NCBI GenBank assembly: GCA_013423325.1
Contig: BLJB01000005.1
Coordinates: 124,001 to 188,000 of the forward strand
Source of the DNA: Usnea hakonensis
Taxonomy: Eukaryota; Ascomycota; Lecanoromycetes; Lecanorales; Parmeliaceae
Length of the DNA stretch: 64,000 nucleotides
Reading direction: 5' to 3'
Both the position numbers and the translations under genes were made by a program. Below, one piece after another: positions 9,934 through 22,327 of this stretch. Numbering within the stretch: the stretch's first letter is position 1; each line of letters starts with the position of its first letter. Under the pieces are notes generated by a model. The model searched no databases. It was not told the DNA's origin and saw only the letters and a list, made by a program, of their open reading frames with translations.

Positions 9934-12516
9934 CCTTTGTGATTTTGTTATCGTTACTGTATGCCGCACTTCTTCACTATCATATTTTATGTATCGTGCT
10001 GGGAAAAAAGTCTCCACAGAAGAGATGCTGAAAATTGCTTGGTGTCCGGCATAGCTGTCATCCTCAAGTCTGTTCATTGTGGGTGTTGCATGTGCCGCAA
10101 CTCCACCATTGCCACACTGTTGCTGCCAAACAGCAGCCTTGCACGACGGAGATGTAAATTGTCTGTGAGAGTACTGCGAGCCTAGATGCCGTGTTTTGTA
10201 CGAGCTATATGTCAGATAGTCGGAAAATCTGGCGGACGACTTATTTCTTTCACTTCCGAGAGTCTTTTTGATATATACACAGGGGTAAAAGAGTGACTGG
10301 AGTTGGGCGTGGGTATGAGTATAGGAGTCTTTTACATGGACTCGAATGATAGCTGCTGGGAGAGCTCGAATTAATAAGTAGGTAGGAGGACTTCAAAGAT
10401 TGATCTAAATGAAAAGGGCAAAGTTTATTAGAGTAATGAAAGAAATATTTATTCTCATAATCTCATCTCCATGTACGATGTTGGTGGAGCAGCCCAACTT
10501 GTGTGCCTGCATGAAGATTAATCCGATTGAGTTTAGACACATGGGCTGAGCTTGATGCTTATGCGCTTGCTTTCACGCTTAGGACGCCTAGGTAATATTG
10601 ATTGTACCTAGTCACCTTTAATTAGATGCAAACTTATTATCGCCCTATGGGCATGTAACGGTACGTAGCTTGCAGCTTCGGCTTCTTTTCGTGGGTTCCA
10701 TGTGTATTGAATGGTGTCCATTATTTAGTATCCTTTAGTTTTCACGCTGTACATGAAATGTGGCTTGCGGCGTGTCTTAGGACTCAGGAGGCCTGCTCAG
10801 GGTCTAACCGAGTCAACCAAGGCGACGTAAATTTGTCACCCAAAAGCGGCTCGTCTTGTGTTGCTTGGGTTTGCGAAATCCGATATAGGCTTTTTAACGG
10901 CACGTAAGGTTGCACGACATAAGGTCGAAATGAATGAGCCTGCCTGGTTTGGTAAATTGTCAGGATTCGGGAATGCATACCATGGGATTCGACCCCGTTG
11001 ATCTCCTTTCGCTGACCCCGGTCCTGGGTCCACAAGGACCCGTTTGAGGCTCGGCAGAATAGCGCGAGACTTGTAAAGACACCATACTTTGTGTTAGTCC
11101 TTTGATAAAGTAACAACAACACGAGGCAAGTACATGTGTCCAGTGTCCACAGGTGCCGTGCCGCAGCCCGCCTCGTGATTATTGATTAACCACAACTGGT
11201 CCGTGCCTAAGTGTCGCCATGGATGCTGCCTTGCCCTTATCTCTGCTTGATCGTTGATGTTGAACTCAGCGGTAAATTAAATAAAGTATGCCAGTATAGC
11301 GTCGTGAATCATGATATCAATACGTAACAGCAACGGTGATCTTGTTCGGAGAATTGTCTCCAAGAATCATAAGCGGAAGCAGTCACCGCAGAACATTTCT
11401 GTAAGCTTGCAACGTGAGACGTAGAAATGCTTCGATCCCCGTCTTTCCGAAGTTTTGATTTTCTCACTCTATGCAGACCGGGCAGGATAGACGTAGCAGG
11501 ATACGAGAGTGCGAGACAGAAGCGGATCTGACACAGGTGTGAGGAGACTGTCAACGACGCTGGCTTTCCAAGAGCAGCCTCTCCTTGGCTGAGCACCATC
11601 GGAAGAAATGCCCGCTATCAACCTCTCTCGTTCCATATTGTGAATGGTGTTACGTGTATCTCGCCTCCAGAAACATCCGCTCGACTCACCTCGACTCCCC
11701 TCGGCCGGGCATCAGCGAAACCTGGAAAGGGGCTTCATTCGTGTGCTGGTAGTGTGTGTAGGCTGGTTGTGTGCTTGACAGATATGTAGCTTACTTGCAT
11801 TACTGCATGCACTCGGTAGATATGCGCTCTACTCAGATCTCATGTACGTGTCCGAGATGTCGCATCTCCTGTCTTTTCCCCGAGACATTTGAGCCGCTGC
11901 GGGACCGCGGGTGGCGGGATGATGGACGTACATAGAAGCGACGGTCCAAGCACTTATGTATCGACCAATGCAAAGGGATCAAGATCTAAAAGTAGAATGC
12001 GACTCTGCTGCTGCGGTTTCCGCGCCACTGAGAAATAAGATCGAAGTCGATGGCACCTACTCATGGAGTGTGGATGGAGAGATGGACTCGAGAATCGAGA
12101 TGTTCAAAATTTTCAGTGGGTTTTGGCGCATGTACCTTAGGGCTGCAGCACGGAGCGCGCAATCTTTCATCCGACAGTCCGAGTGGCAGAGTACGAGTAA
12201 ATGAGTAGTATCGCGTATTTCAACTTACAATATCTACATATCTATGCGAAATGAAGTGAAGGCCTGAAAAGGAGCGTATTCAGATCCAAGATGTGTAATT
12301 GAATTGACCCAAGCCAACAGTGCACAAGAGCGGAATTCAGAATATGAATGCCCGACTGATGGTGTACGTTGGATCTACTAGTGGCATGACCTCTCTATCT
12401 GAGATCATACACTCTATCTATGCGTTTAACACAGTAAGCACTATAGCGTGATACGGCAATGCTGCCCGCCTCCTTCCATATATGCTGTCCATACGCCGCC
12501 ATCTTACTTGCACCTC
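9934..12516. other. Intergenic, no gene seen
   Basis: About 2.6 kb between two minus-strand genes. The part next to 9934 is the presumed promoter of the surface protein. The remaining open frames (longest about 110 codons) have no recognisable motifs and no matching flanking splice sites. A tRNA-like B-box near 10985 was examined and rejected. Confidence 0.5.
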
Positions 12517-15500
12517 CTATTCTGCAAATTCCAAAATCTCACAGTCATCCTCAAAGATCTCGTCTTCTGTGCCCACTACTGCCCCTTCATCTTTGGTGCT
12601 GCGTTTTCGCCGTGTGGTAACGATAATTTGCTGGCCCTCTTCTGCACTGCCTTTCATACTAATGACATTTTCCATCCGCGATCGTGTAGCTTGCTCCGTG
12701 CCTGCATCGCCATCTTTATGGCCAGTAGAGCCTACACTAATCTTAGTAGCAGGGATGGACTCTCCAAATACCCAGGTGCTTTTCCCTTGAGAAGCAGTAG
12801 AAACGGCAGATTTGTTCTCGTCAGCGTAGACGTAGAGATTGACTCGAGGATCTGTATGAAACGGTTGGTACGCCAGGCTCGTGTCAAGTTCAGCATAAGA
12901 TAGAGGGTGCGTTTCCAACTTCGAGGTCGATGCCACTGGTTGAGCTGGCTGTGGTAGCCAAAATGACCTACGGGTTGTCGAGGGTTCAGGCGATAGTCGA
13001 GAGTTGGAACGCCGTTTACTCCAAGTGTGCTGATTGCGAGCTGGCTCTTTCGGAAGACTAAATTCAACTGGTCTATCACCAAAGACTGAGGGCCGTCGCT
13101 GTCGAGCTTTGGTATTGCTGCTTTGACGGATACTGTAGATTCGTACCACTCCTCCCCCTGTGATAGCGATACGACCAAGACCCTTTCCACTGAGCCATTG
13201 AACACAACCTGGGACTACAGCACTCTGAGAACTTGGAAGAGCTAAACGATTCTCGCCTAAATGGCGAATTGTATTAACGGTGCCTGCAGCTGCTGCACCA
13301 ACAGATCGGTTCAAGCCAGCTGCGACAGCCCTTCCACTCTTAGCACCAATACCGGCAGTCAATGCCATGCCACCAAATCCCGAAAAACTGTTGCCTATGC
13401 TGGGACGGCGTCCACGAACAGCATCGATAAGAGGTTGCGTCTTGCCGGTAAACATGCCAAAGGCTGAAGAAAAGGTGCTGCTAGCGCCAGCCGACGCGGG
13501 CCTTGCGTTGTCATCCATCGTAGCATTAGCCGCGCTCAAATTGCTTGCGGTAGTGGTACTGCGCGAACCCCAACGAGTTGGCGGCCAAAGAAATGCCGAT
13601 GACGGTAGGTCGTTGATGTGTACAGTGCCTCTGTCCGTAACAATCGCTAGTCGTTCGCCTTTGGGCTCAGTCCAAACAACGTCCACGATCCTGGCCTCGG
13701 TCATCCGAGTTATTTTTGCAACCTGCCGAACACTGGGGCCTTTCGGAGATGCGTCAAGGTCTCCTGCGCGTCCAGAGTCCCCATGTACCATGCGCATCAA
13801 GTCCCAGATATGCTCAACATCCCCTTTCGCACTTGCTGTCAGCAAGTGCAGCCCATTTGGAGAGAATGAGAGCAAGCTGCACCCAGTCGGCAGGGAGAGA
13901 GTGGCCAGCGGCTGCAAAGACGAAGTGGCTTTTGACTGTTGATTTTTCGAAAGTTTTTCCAGGTCCAAGATTGACACTAGAGCAGGCTGATTCTTTGCTA
14001 GATTGACTGGATTTTCTTGTGCATGAGTGGGCGGAAAATTCTGATGATTTGGTACCGTTGAGAAAGCAGGGTTAGATGGAGAGCCCGCGCTTCCTTGCTG
14101 GCTTTGTTCAGACGATTTAGACCAGTAATTATCCCATGCCTGCTTCCCTTCGAGCCCGACCCATTGAGCGGTCTTCAGGAACCCCTGTGCAATATCTCTA
14201 GCAGCTTTGTTGAGTAAGCCTTCGCCTTCTGGAGTGTCAAGATCACATGATACTGGAGGTTCCGCAGCGGGTGCATGGGAACTGACGCCAGGAGCCTTGT
14301 GACCTTGATTGTCGTGGTGGACTTCTCCGTGAAGGGTAGTTTGCGCTGATGACGAGGGTGGTGCGACAGCAAGCCAGCGGTTGCTCAGAGAAAGAATAGC
14401 AGCATTAGATCGGCGGGTACCTGCAGCACGTGCGTCATGCAATCGTATGGGGCCAGATTCACTGGACGATACAGACACGCTGCGAGACTTGCGCGACCCT
14501 GTTCTTGTCCAAACCTTACCTAAACATTTGAAGCCTGGAGATATTTCTGCGCTGCCATGGAGAATTCTCTCAAAGACGAAAACTTCCCCACTACTGCCCG
14601 AGCTGATGACAAGAAATCTTCCTTTCGCGTGGATGCTTAGGTCTCCTACAGGAGAAGGCACAGTCGCAAGCGGAGGTTCGCCTTTGATTTCGACCTTCGG
14701 ACTCCTGAATAACGTCCCTATATGCTGACCTTTCCTCAGCGAATAGATCTCCACAGTAGTCTGGTAATGAGTTATGGCTGCCGCTTGCAGAGCCTGCATT
14801 TGCGATGTCGAAGGTTCAAACTCATCAACTACTCCTTTAGTTCCCGACATAGATGGAGCACTGGATGAAGTGTATGGACCATGAACAATGACAGCGACTA
14901 ATGGCTGGAGCGGTCGGTCATTGCTACAATGGGAGTGAAGTATTTTGGCACCAACCACAGATCCGCGAAGACCGTCCAGGCGACCAACAGTGTCGAATCG
15001 TTTACTACCAATATGATAGATATTCAACCCGTGCTCAAAACCCACCAGCAATACATTCTCTATGTTCCCAGAGGTTTCATGTCCATAAGGCGAGAGGCTG
15101 TCGAACACGCAGCAGAAACCGTCACCAGGCACGCGGTCTTCTGATACCTGCTCAGAATGGCCAAAGTCGATGTCTGGCGCTGTGTAGTAATGCGCTTGCT
15201 GATGATGGGGCGCTGGTGGATAATGAGAATCCCGAGAATTCATGGACGGAGGCTTTCTGTTGGGAGGAGACGACCCCATGTATTCGCCAAAGCTCTGACG
15301 TTCGTTGGTCCGTTGTATAGGCTGGCGGTAGGCAAATCTTGGTGAGATTGGAGGAGACGTGTGAGAGAACCCCCCTCGGAGCTCGGGATCAAGAGGCGGT
15401 CGATACTCTGGAGGTGATCCTGCTCGGCTGACTCCGTTGCGGTACTCTTGTGGAGGACTGCGACCGTACGGAATGTCCTGAGCCCATTCCGTTGGGATTT

Positions 15501-15912
15501 GTGCAGTTGAGCTTGATGCACGAGAGGGAAAGGAAGCATCTCGAGTTTCTAGACTGGGAGACGAGACGCCATTGGAGAGCACTGGAGGAGGAGGTAACGA
15601 AGCTTGCAGTTGCGAGAGGATAGACGGAGGAGAGGTTCTTGAGTAGACATGATGTTCAGCGTGATTCAATCGTGTTTGACAAGCCGTCCCTGCTGCACGC
15701 TTTTTCATTCACGGATGTTTGACTTACAACTCTTGGGGGAAACTCCAAGGCGATTTCTCCACATTCTCTCCACGGGCTTCATTCTTCTTCCGACTCTTTC
15801 CCTGACTCTTGCGACAAGGCGAGCGCCTTCTTGAAGCTTCTTCTTGGTAAAAAGAATCGATCTCGACAGCCGGCTGCTGTTGGCTTGATGCTTGGTCTTG
15901 GTACAGGGGCAT
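12517..15912 (-). CDS. BCAS3-domain WD40 protein (autophagy-related)
   Basis: Large WD40-like protein of the BCAS3 family; the human member acts with PHAF1 at the phagophore. The model is complement(join(12517..15637,15728..15912)), 1101 aa. Exon 1 starts at 15912 (MPLYQDQASSQQQ) and joins in frame at QEL/TSPPSIL through a 90-bp intron with GTAAGT and a ctgaac branch site. The N-terminal 230 residues are Ser/Pro-rich and disordered. The beta-propeller part includes VLLVGFEHGLNIYHIG, DLSIHAKGRFLVISSGSSG, LLSFSPNGLHLLTASAKGD and ERLAIVTDRGTVHI. The BCAS3-type region follows (GCVQWLSGKGLGRIAITGGG; LSYAELDTSLAYQPFHTDPR). The tail is acidic. Cytoplasm/phagophore location is by family. Confidence 0.82.
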
Positions 15913-16680
15913 TCAACTTGTAGAGAGTGATTCAGAGTACGATATGCGTAGAGTTGTGTTGCTCATCAGCTCTGCAACGAGAAGAAAGATTGCTGGTCGT
16001 TCTCGCCGGGAGATGCACCTGACCCAAGAAGCTGATGCCTAGATTTGGCTGTTGGCTTGTGACAACAACAGGCGTGACCAAGAGGGTTTTACTTGATGTG
16101 CTTGTGAGCAAGAAGGTTGGGTCTTATGCAACCAGAGAAGTCAAGCTGTTGTGGCAAGGAGCATAATACTGTTTCCGGCGTCGGCGTAGCAGCAGAATCT
16201 CGAAGTGACAAGGGCGCAGACCAAGAAACATGCGAACTATAAGCTGCAGTGGATATTCAATTCTGATGTCTGCAAGTCTTCCCTATAGCATTGGGGAGTT
16301 TAGAGGTCTGAGGGATGAATGAAGGACGTAGCTCTTTGAGGGGTTACTTGCTGAGTATATATAGGTCTGGGCGCGGGGTGGGGCAAGATGCTCCCCCACC
16401 AAGATGTAGCCCATTTTCAGGGGTTGGCCCGATTTTAGTATGTCACCAGACGACTAACTAAGGTAAAGTATCTGAATATGAGGTTTACTGGCATACATGC
16501 GCGACACATTATCTATGATCTGCTGACTTCGAAGGGTATCTATCTGCAATTTTTTCTAAGAGTACATACGAGTTGCACTACTACGCGCATCTCAAGACCA
16601 TGGATTCATTCCCATAGATCCCTCCAAGCCTCCAGCGAGAGACCATAACAATCTTCGTTCCCACATACTCTTCTTCGACT
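15913..16680. other. Intergenic: promoter of the BCAS3-type gene
   Basis: About 770 bp upstream of the BCAS3-type gene and downstream of CWC22, both on the minus strand. No open frame is credible. The stretch contains a TATA-like tatatatagg near 16357 and a pyrimidine-rich end. Confidence 0.4.
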
Positions 16681-18949
16681 TTAGCTTCTACGCCGACGAT
16701 CTGATCTAGGAGGTGGTGTGCGGCTGCGAGATGAGTATGACGGGGTTCGCTTCCGTCGTTGTCTTCTCGGCGAAGGTGACCGAGAGATATCAGAAGGTGT
16801 AATAGATCTCACTCGGTCAGGGCCCCGTCTAGGTGGCGTTCGCCGGTCTCTACCTCTACCAAAGTCTCTCCGTGGGGGCGTTCGAGACCGGCTCGGGGAG
16901 AACTGCCGTCGACGTGCTACACGCGAACGTGATGGTGAACGTGATTTTGATCTCGAAGATGCAGTGTAAGACGAGTAGGAAGAGTAACTCGACACTGAGC
17001 TCTCTGAGTCTGACTCTGGCTCCGGAGGCGCCATGACCGCGGCAGGCTTGGGAGCATTCTTCAGATGTTCTCTCATCCCCTCTGTCAGTCCGCCCATCCC
17101 AATGCTTGTAAAGTAGTTGATCGAGAATCGTGTGTTGCGAGGATTGTCCAGAGGGAACAAGCCTTCGAAATAGGGACGTTGAAGAGGGTCCTCTAGGCGG
17201 GCTTGGAGTTTCGCCATACCGAGAGCTTCAGCTAGATCTTGAATCAGAATCTTAATGAATATGCGGCTGCTGCTCGTGGTTTCTTCCTCGTTCAGGTGAA
17301 TAAGGGATAACACGTGCCATCCGGTCGCGTCACTCGAGAGCATATGACCCCAAAATCGAGCGATATTACGAAGCCTGTTGGTCTCAAACCGATGAATTGT
17401 GCTGAAGTAGTGCTCAAAGCTTGTTTCAAACTCAGTGGTCCAAAGACGGTTGAGCTTCGCAAATCGTTCCCCCAGAAGACCGAAGAATTTGGAGTAGGTT
17501 TTCTCCTGACTGCAACACTCCACGATCATGCTCGGAAGCTCAGACTCCTGCCCGGCAGGTAGAGAAATTTTCATGAGCTTGTGACAGGCTTCTTCGAAGT
17601 CAATGGAGCTCATGATCGTAAGGTATATAGTCCTGCGGAGGTTGACTAGGTCCGTGTTCGTCTGATCTTTGATCTCCAATTCTCGTTCTGCGGTTTCCTC
17701 AGGGTCGCTCTCCGAATCAGAACCGCTTTCGTAGTCGCCACCATCCTCTCCAAGTATCTCGGATTTGAGCTTCCTGTAAGCATCCTCGTGTTCTTCAAAT
17801 TCGGCATCGTACTTGAAGATGTTGAGGCCATCCTCGACATCGATTTCATCATCTAGACCAATTCGATGAGTAATTTGATCCTCTTCTTCTACCAGGTCCA
17901 GGTCTTCCGGGACGCTGACGTTGTCCTTGTATTTGTCCTTCCGAACTTGGAAAAGGACTTCAATCATGTACTGTGTGCGGGTCTCAATGTCTGAGTCGTT
18001 CAGTATGTGCCGAAATTGGTCAAATATTGCGTTGGCGATCGCGGGATTCATTTCTTCGAGATGCTGGCCGCATTCGCGAGTCAGACTGACGGCAATCTCC
18101 ACCGAATCGTCGGTTGGATGGTGAAGCAATAACAAGAGGATCTGTGCCGCTATCATCTCGTGACAGACCTGTACGTTCGTAAGCTGTGCCAGGAACGTTG
18201 ACGAAGCAAGCAGAACCGGTTTGTCGTTCCTTTTGAAAGCTTTCTTGAATTGTACGATTAGTCGCTTTACCAGCAGCTCGCCAACCTGAGGGAGCTTTGT
18301 GTTGACAATGGCTACCATTGCCGCGTACACCGCAGAAAATGGAAGCGCTTGGGCCTGAGAGCGTTGAATACTCCTGCAGAACAATCCTGTGATGAGGTCA
18401 ACACACGGTCTTTCAGATCAGATCCTGGAGATGATTACCTTTTCCGCGGATAAGATTCTCGCCAAAGAGCTCTGGCACAATATTCTTTATATTCCCAACA
18501 TTAACCTTGTTAACCAGCCCATTGATGCTCTTCTTCAGCGCCTCCCACGCCATGCGCTGGTACTCTTTACTAGCCTTGTCCGTCACCTGACTCTGCAACG
18601 CCCGCAGCCGCGCAGGCGGCACGTAGGTCCCTCCAGAGCGGGCACTCAGTAGCTTATTGTACTCTTTCTTCGCGAGCTCCTGCTTGTCCTCCGCGGTCAA
18701 GGGTTTAGAGTCCACGGGATCTGCATCACGTTGGCGCAGGCGCTCTGTGAGATGGCGCTCTCGCTCATGAGCGACGTTCGAATTGGCCTCCTTTAAGATG
18801 GAGCCTCCACCATATCCGTTTCGCGGCGGTGAGCGACGGCGGGCTGGGGAGGGTGAGCGAGATGGTGGGGAGCGTTTGCGGGAGTTGTAGGATGATGGGT
18901 AGGTGTCTTGTGGGGGAGGAGTGGGAAGGCGGACTGCTGATAGCATCAT
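16681..18949 (-). CDS. cwc22: Pre-mRNA splicing factor CWC22
   Basis: Spliceosome component that binds eIF4A3-type helicase and is required for catalysis. The model is complement(join(16681..18386,18439..18949)), 738 aa, with a 52-bp phase-1 intron inside the conserved LIRGKGLFCRSI motif. The N-terminus is short and RS-like. The MIF4G domain starts near residue 110 (YQRMAWEALKKSINGLVNKV) and includes FLAQLTNVQVCHE and LLLHHPTDDSVE. An acidic linker (GDYESGSDSESDPEE) leads to the MA3 domain (LRRTIYLTIMSSIDFEEACHKL through FWGHMLSSDATGW). The NPRNTRFSINYFTSIGMGGL motif precedes a C-terminal Arg/Ser tail. Two ATGs occur at the start (18949, 18946). It is divergent from dpm2, 224 bp away. Confidence 0.95.
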
Positions 18950-19173
18950 AGTGATGTCGCGAGGGCAGGACGAAGATGTTGATTACAAGATTTTTAGTTG
19001 AGACTTCAACTTGAGCTGGAGGCCCAGAACACTAGCGCTATTTCAGCCCTGTCGCACCTTAAAATTCACCTGCAGGGCTAGATTCAATTAATAATTCAAA
19101 GAATTTCAACTTTGAACAGTCCACCATTGCCGGATATAACACTCTCCTACTACACTCCTTCATACATGCCACC
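18950..19173. promoter_or_regulatory. Divergent promoter of cwc22 and dpm2
   Basis: Only 224 bp separate the two start codons, so both genes must share this region. It is AT-rich near 19085-19120 and pyrimidine-rich before the dpm2 start. No specific factor site is evident. Confidence 0.5.
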
Positions 19174-19622
19174 ATGGTCTGACACCCTGTTCTCAACCGA
19201 GCTTCTCGCTTAAGCCGTTAACATTTCCTTCACAGATTGACAGACTAGTTGGGCTCGCAATGCTCATTGTAGCGACTACAGTCTTTCTCTACTATACCAC
19301 ATGGACTCTTCTCATGGCATGTCCCCATAGAACTCTCCAACAGCCCACCTCATTCTCTCATCTCACATACCTTTCCCCTTTCTTCCTCCTCATGAGCGTC
19401 TGCTAACACCTGCATCTGCCTATCCAATAGCCCTTCGTCGATCAAGGCCACCCCCTGCACGATTTCTTCCCGCCCCGGGTCTGGGCCATTCGCATACCAG
19501 TCATTCTCATCCTTCTCGCTTCGGCAGTCGTAGGAAGCTTTTTGAGCGTCGTTATGATACGGAGTAATCGGAAAAAAGCAGCAAAGGCGAGGGCGGCAGA
19601 TGCTGGGAAGAAGAAGGCTTAG
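19174..19622 (+). CDS. dpm2: Dolichol-phosphate mannose synthase regulatory subunit DPM2
   Basis: Small ER membrane protein that stabilises dolichol-phosphate mannose synthase, supplying mannose for N-glycans, O-mannosylation and GPI anchors. The model is join(19174..19176,19236..19316,19431..19622), 91 aa. Exon 1 is the ATG alone. Exon 2 encodes IDRLVGLAMLIVATTVFLYY (first membrane span). Exon 3 encodes PFVDQGHPLHDFFPPRVWAI, a second span (IPVILILLASAVVGSFLSVV) and a basic tail ending KKKA. Intron 1 starts gtctga; intron 2 starts GCATGT, a GC-AG intron, with a tgctaac branch site. A GT donor one step on would break the conserved LLM-PFVD join. A poly(A)-like AATAAA lies at 19738-19743. Confidence 0.93.
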
Positions 19623-20167
19623 CGGGCATGGAGGGGAGGTGTAATATTCATGGAGTTCTTTTTTTGTGCTTTATATTACATCTTTGGGAATTGGGAGGCA
19701 TGATTGAAACTGTTCCAGGACTTGTTGTGCAATGAGTAATAAAACATTATTTCTGTGGTCGTTCAGGGGCCTGGCGGAATAAGGGTTGTGCTCCCAGGCA
19801 TCTCAAAAGTCGGTACTGACAAGCGGTCATGCGGTCATGCTAGAGTACCATGAGTGGAGAATATTTAATTCATTGTCAATGCCCAGTCTGGCAGCTTGGT
19901 GCTTGAGTGCTCTTTCCCTTCGTCCTCTAAGCTCTTAGTCTTTTCAGAGTGATTGGACCCACAGGAATCCAAACAGGCAATGGTTGAGAGGACCAAGAAA
20001 ACAAAGCATGCGTATTGCCGCTTCGTGAACCTATATCAAGCTGCAAATTCTTTTGAGATAGTGTTCTTGAATCTCACTTCCGAAAATGCAACATCATGCG
20101 ACTCAACACCAAAAGCAAAACTTTTGACAATGTCAGGAACCCAAGCCTAACCTATGACTACCTCCGA
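19623..20167. other. Convergent intergenic region
   Basis: 3' space of dpm2 (plus) and the RRM-like gene (minus). AATAAA at 19738-19743 is a plausible dpm2 poly(A) signal. No gene is supported. Confidence 0.4.
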
Positions 20168-21291
20168 TCAGAGCACCCTAGTCTTAGAGGAATCCATCAA
20201 CATAGAGTTGCCCTGAGCAGGGGATGAAGAGCTTGCACTATGGACAAACAGACTGCTTTCAACTTGTTTTCGGGAAACACTTTCGCTGTCTCGTACCGCC
20301 GTTAATTTCTTTCCTCGAAACTCACATGCCTTCAGTCTCTTTACAGCATTGATGAAATCCTCTTCTTTTGAAAATACAATGGACCACTTGTTGTCTTCAC
20401 CTGCCCTGGGCTTCTTGTGCTGCACATATCGCGGCATGATTCTGTCAAGGTGCTCACTGAGCTGCTCCGGAGTCACTCCAGGTGGAACTCGCCGGATGAT
20501 GACTTTATGGACTTCGTCATGTTCGAGTTCTCGAGATACTCCAGCGGTCTCAGATTGACCGAAGGACTGGGGAAATGTGGGAGGATACGCATGGCTGGAG
20601 TCGCTTGAGATACTCACATTGTGAGAGGCGTAGGGTGTCCCTGGAACGCTTGTTGAGCCAGTATCTGTCAGCGTACCATAAGTGGAGCCATGGGACGCTA
20701 GGTGCAAATTGGACATGGTCGAACTAATCGAGGAGCCTGATGCGCTAGAAATATCGGGTGAATTGTACATGTATGGTGCGGTAGGCCTAAGGAATTGTGG
20801 ACAAGAGTCTGTACCTGCAGCTCTCGATGGAATTAAAGTGCTAGTATTGGTGGAAGAATCAGCCATTGGAAAATTGAAGGCTGGGAATGGTGGTATCAAA
20901 TCGCTCGTCGGTGGGTAAAGCATCGTTTGGATTGGGTCAAACGCGTGGTCAGGGTTGGATCTGGGCGGCGGACGATATCCGTAGTTTGCGGGTCTAGGAT
21001 TACCATGTGTAGGACTCAATGGATGCATGGTTGGATTAGCGTGGACACCACCCGCTGGCACGAGATTGGGAGGACAGAGTTGATCACTTGAGGCAGTAAA
21101 AATATGTTTGGATAAGACTGTAGGCTGTGTAAATAAATGGGCAAGAATCGCTGTCTATATCAAAAGACGTCCTCAAGACTTCCCATACTCACATTAATGG
21201 CTCGATTCTGCCGGACACACAGAGACACCTCGATCTTGACAAATGTCTCTGATGTCTTTTGACTTGGCCCGAATTCAGACAGGCGAGCAGG
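20168..21291 (-). CDS. RRM-like RNA-binding protein, 5' end unresolved
   Basis: Unidentified protein with one RRM-like domain. The best-supported part is complement(join(20168..21124,21193..21291)). The domain near the C-terminus reads KVIIRRVPPGVTPEQLSEHL (RNP2-like strand and helix) and WSIVFSKEEDFINAVKRL (RNP1-like strand). It is preceded by a long Ser/Pro/Thr-rich region. There is no ATG at the start of the long open frame. An upstream 99-nt exon encoding PARLSEFGPSQKTSETFVKI and CVRQNRAIN joins in phase through a 68-bp intron with GTGAGT and acacag. A first exon at about 21343-21369 (MAVFMALTP) is possible but its donor GTTTGT is weak. If the upstream exon is wrong, translation could start at the internal Met of the sequence MHPLSPTHG. 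Confidence 0.6.
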
Positions 21292-22327
21292 CTACGGGAT
21301 ATCCCGAGCTTTTGGAAAGCACGACCAATGCATGTAACAAACGGGCGTTAAAGCCATGAAGACAGCCATGATGGGTTTTTGGGACCAGACCCGGATGTCT
21401 GCATGTTAACCCTTTTGACATCATCCTTGGAAGGACCTCATCATTTCTCTCGAGTCAACTCGCCATGTGACCAATCAGTGCTCGATAGAGGCTTCCAAAA
21501 GAGTTACAGCGCAGTCGCAATGAGACTGGAAATAAAATGAACGCTTGTGATGCTTTCGGGAGATAAGATCGTTTTTCATGTATTGTTTTCTGACTCGTAA
21601 TCCGGGGAAGGTGGAACTTCTCCATCATCAACCGTACTCCGCAGGCGGTCCGCTACCCAACCGTATCCACTTCTGGATGAGTGTCAATTAATTGGCCGAG
21701 CAGGAATGGCGGTGAACGAGAGTGATAATCTGGGATCCACTGGTGGAAATTAATGGGAGAGCTGGAGCCTGAACGTAGTCGAAATGACAAGGATCCTGCA
21801 ACAAATACTGACCTGTCAGGCTTGCAGACAAGTCATGACTAAGCGTCAGGGCCTCTTGCGGCATCAAGAGACTTTTTGGCGCTTCACATGTCAAGGCGCG
21901 CTCTACGAAGGGGATTGAAAGTGCAGAGCTGCAGAAGTCAAATCTTGAAAAGGAACCACGATATGCAGAATCTTGCATTTGTTAGATGCGCAGAATGAGC
22001 AAGTACCGGCATGAACAAAGTGAGAGGAAAGTTTTGGAAGGGTTCAAACGGTCCAAGCAGCAGAGAATATGAGCCGGGGCAAAGGAAAGGGCCGATGTGG
22101 AAATCATTTGGGAGTATAGAAGGAGGACGAACGTACAAGGATCATTGATCTGGACCACTAAAACCATCTCGTCTTCATATTGGAGTTACAAGATACAAGG
22201 ACACTTTCGTTCTATGTCAAACGCCTAGGACGCCCTGCTTCATGTCGCATTCTAAACGTATTGTTGCCGACACCTAGCGCAGTCGAGTACATCCGGTTGA
22301 GAGCCCCACAGCAAGCGACCGAGTTCT
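21292..22327. other. Intergenic, no gene seen
   Basis: About 1 kb between two minus-strand genes. It holds the promoter of the RRM-like gene on its left. The short overlapping minus-strand frames around 21690-22160 show no family motifs. Confidence 0.45.

Noticed and set aside
10970..11060. tRNA-like B-box (GGTCGAATCC-type) on the minus strand
   Set aside because: The T-arm stem has a mismatch, no A-box is found at the right distance and no acceptor stem can be drawn.
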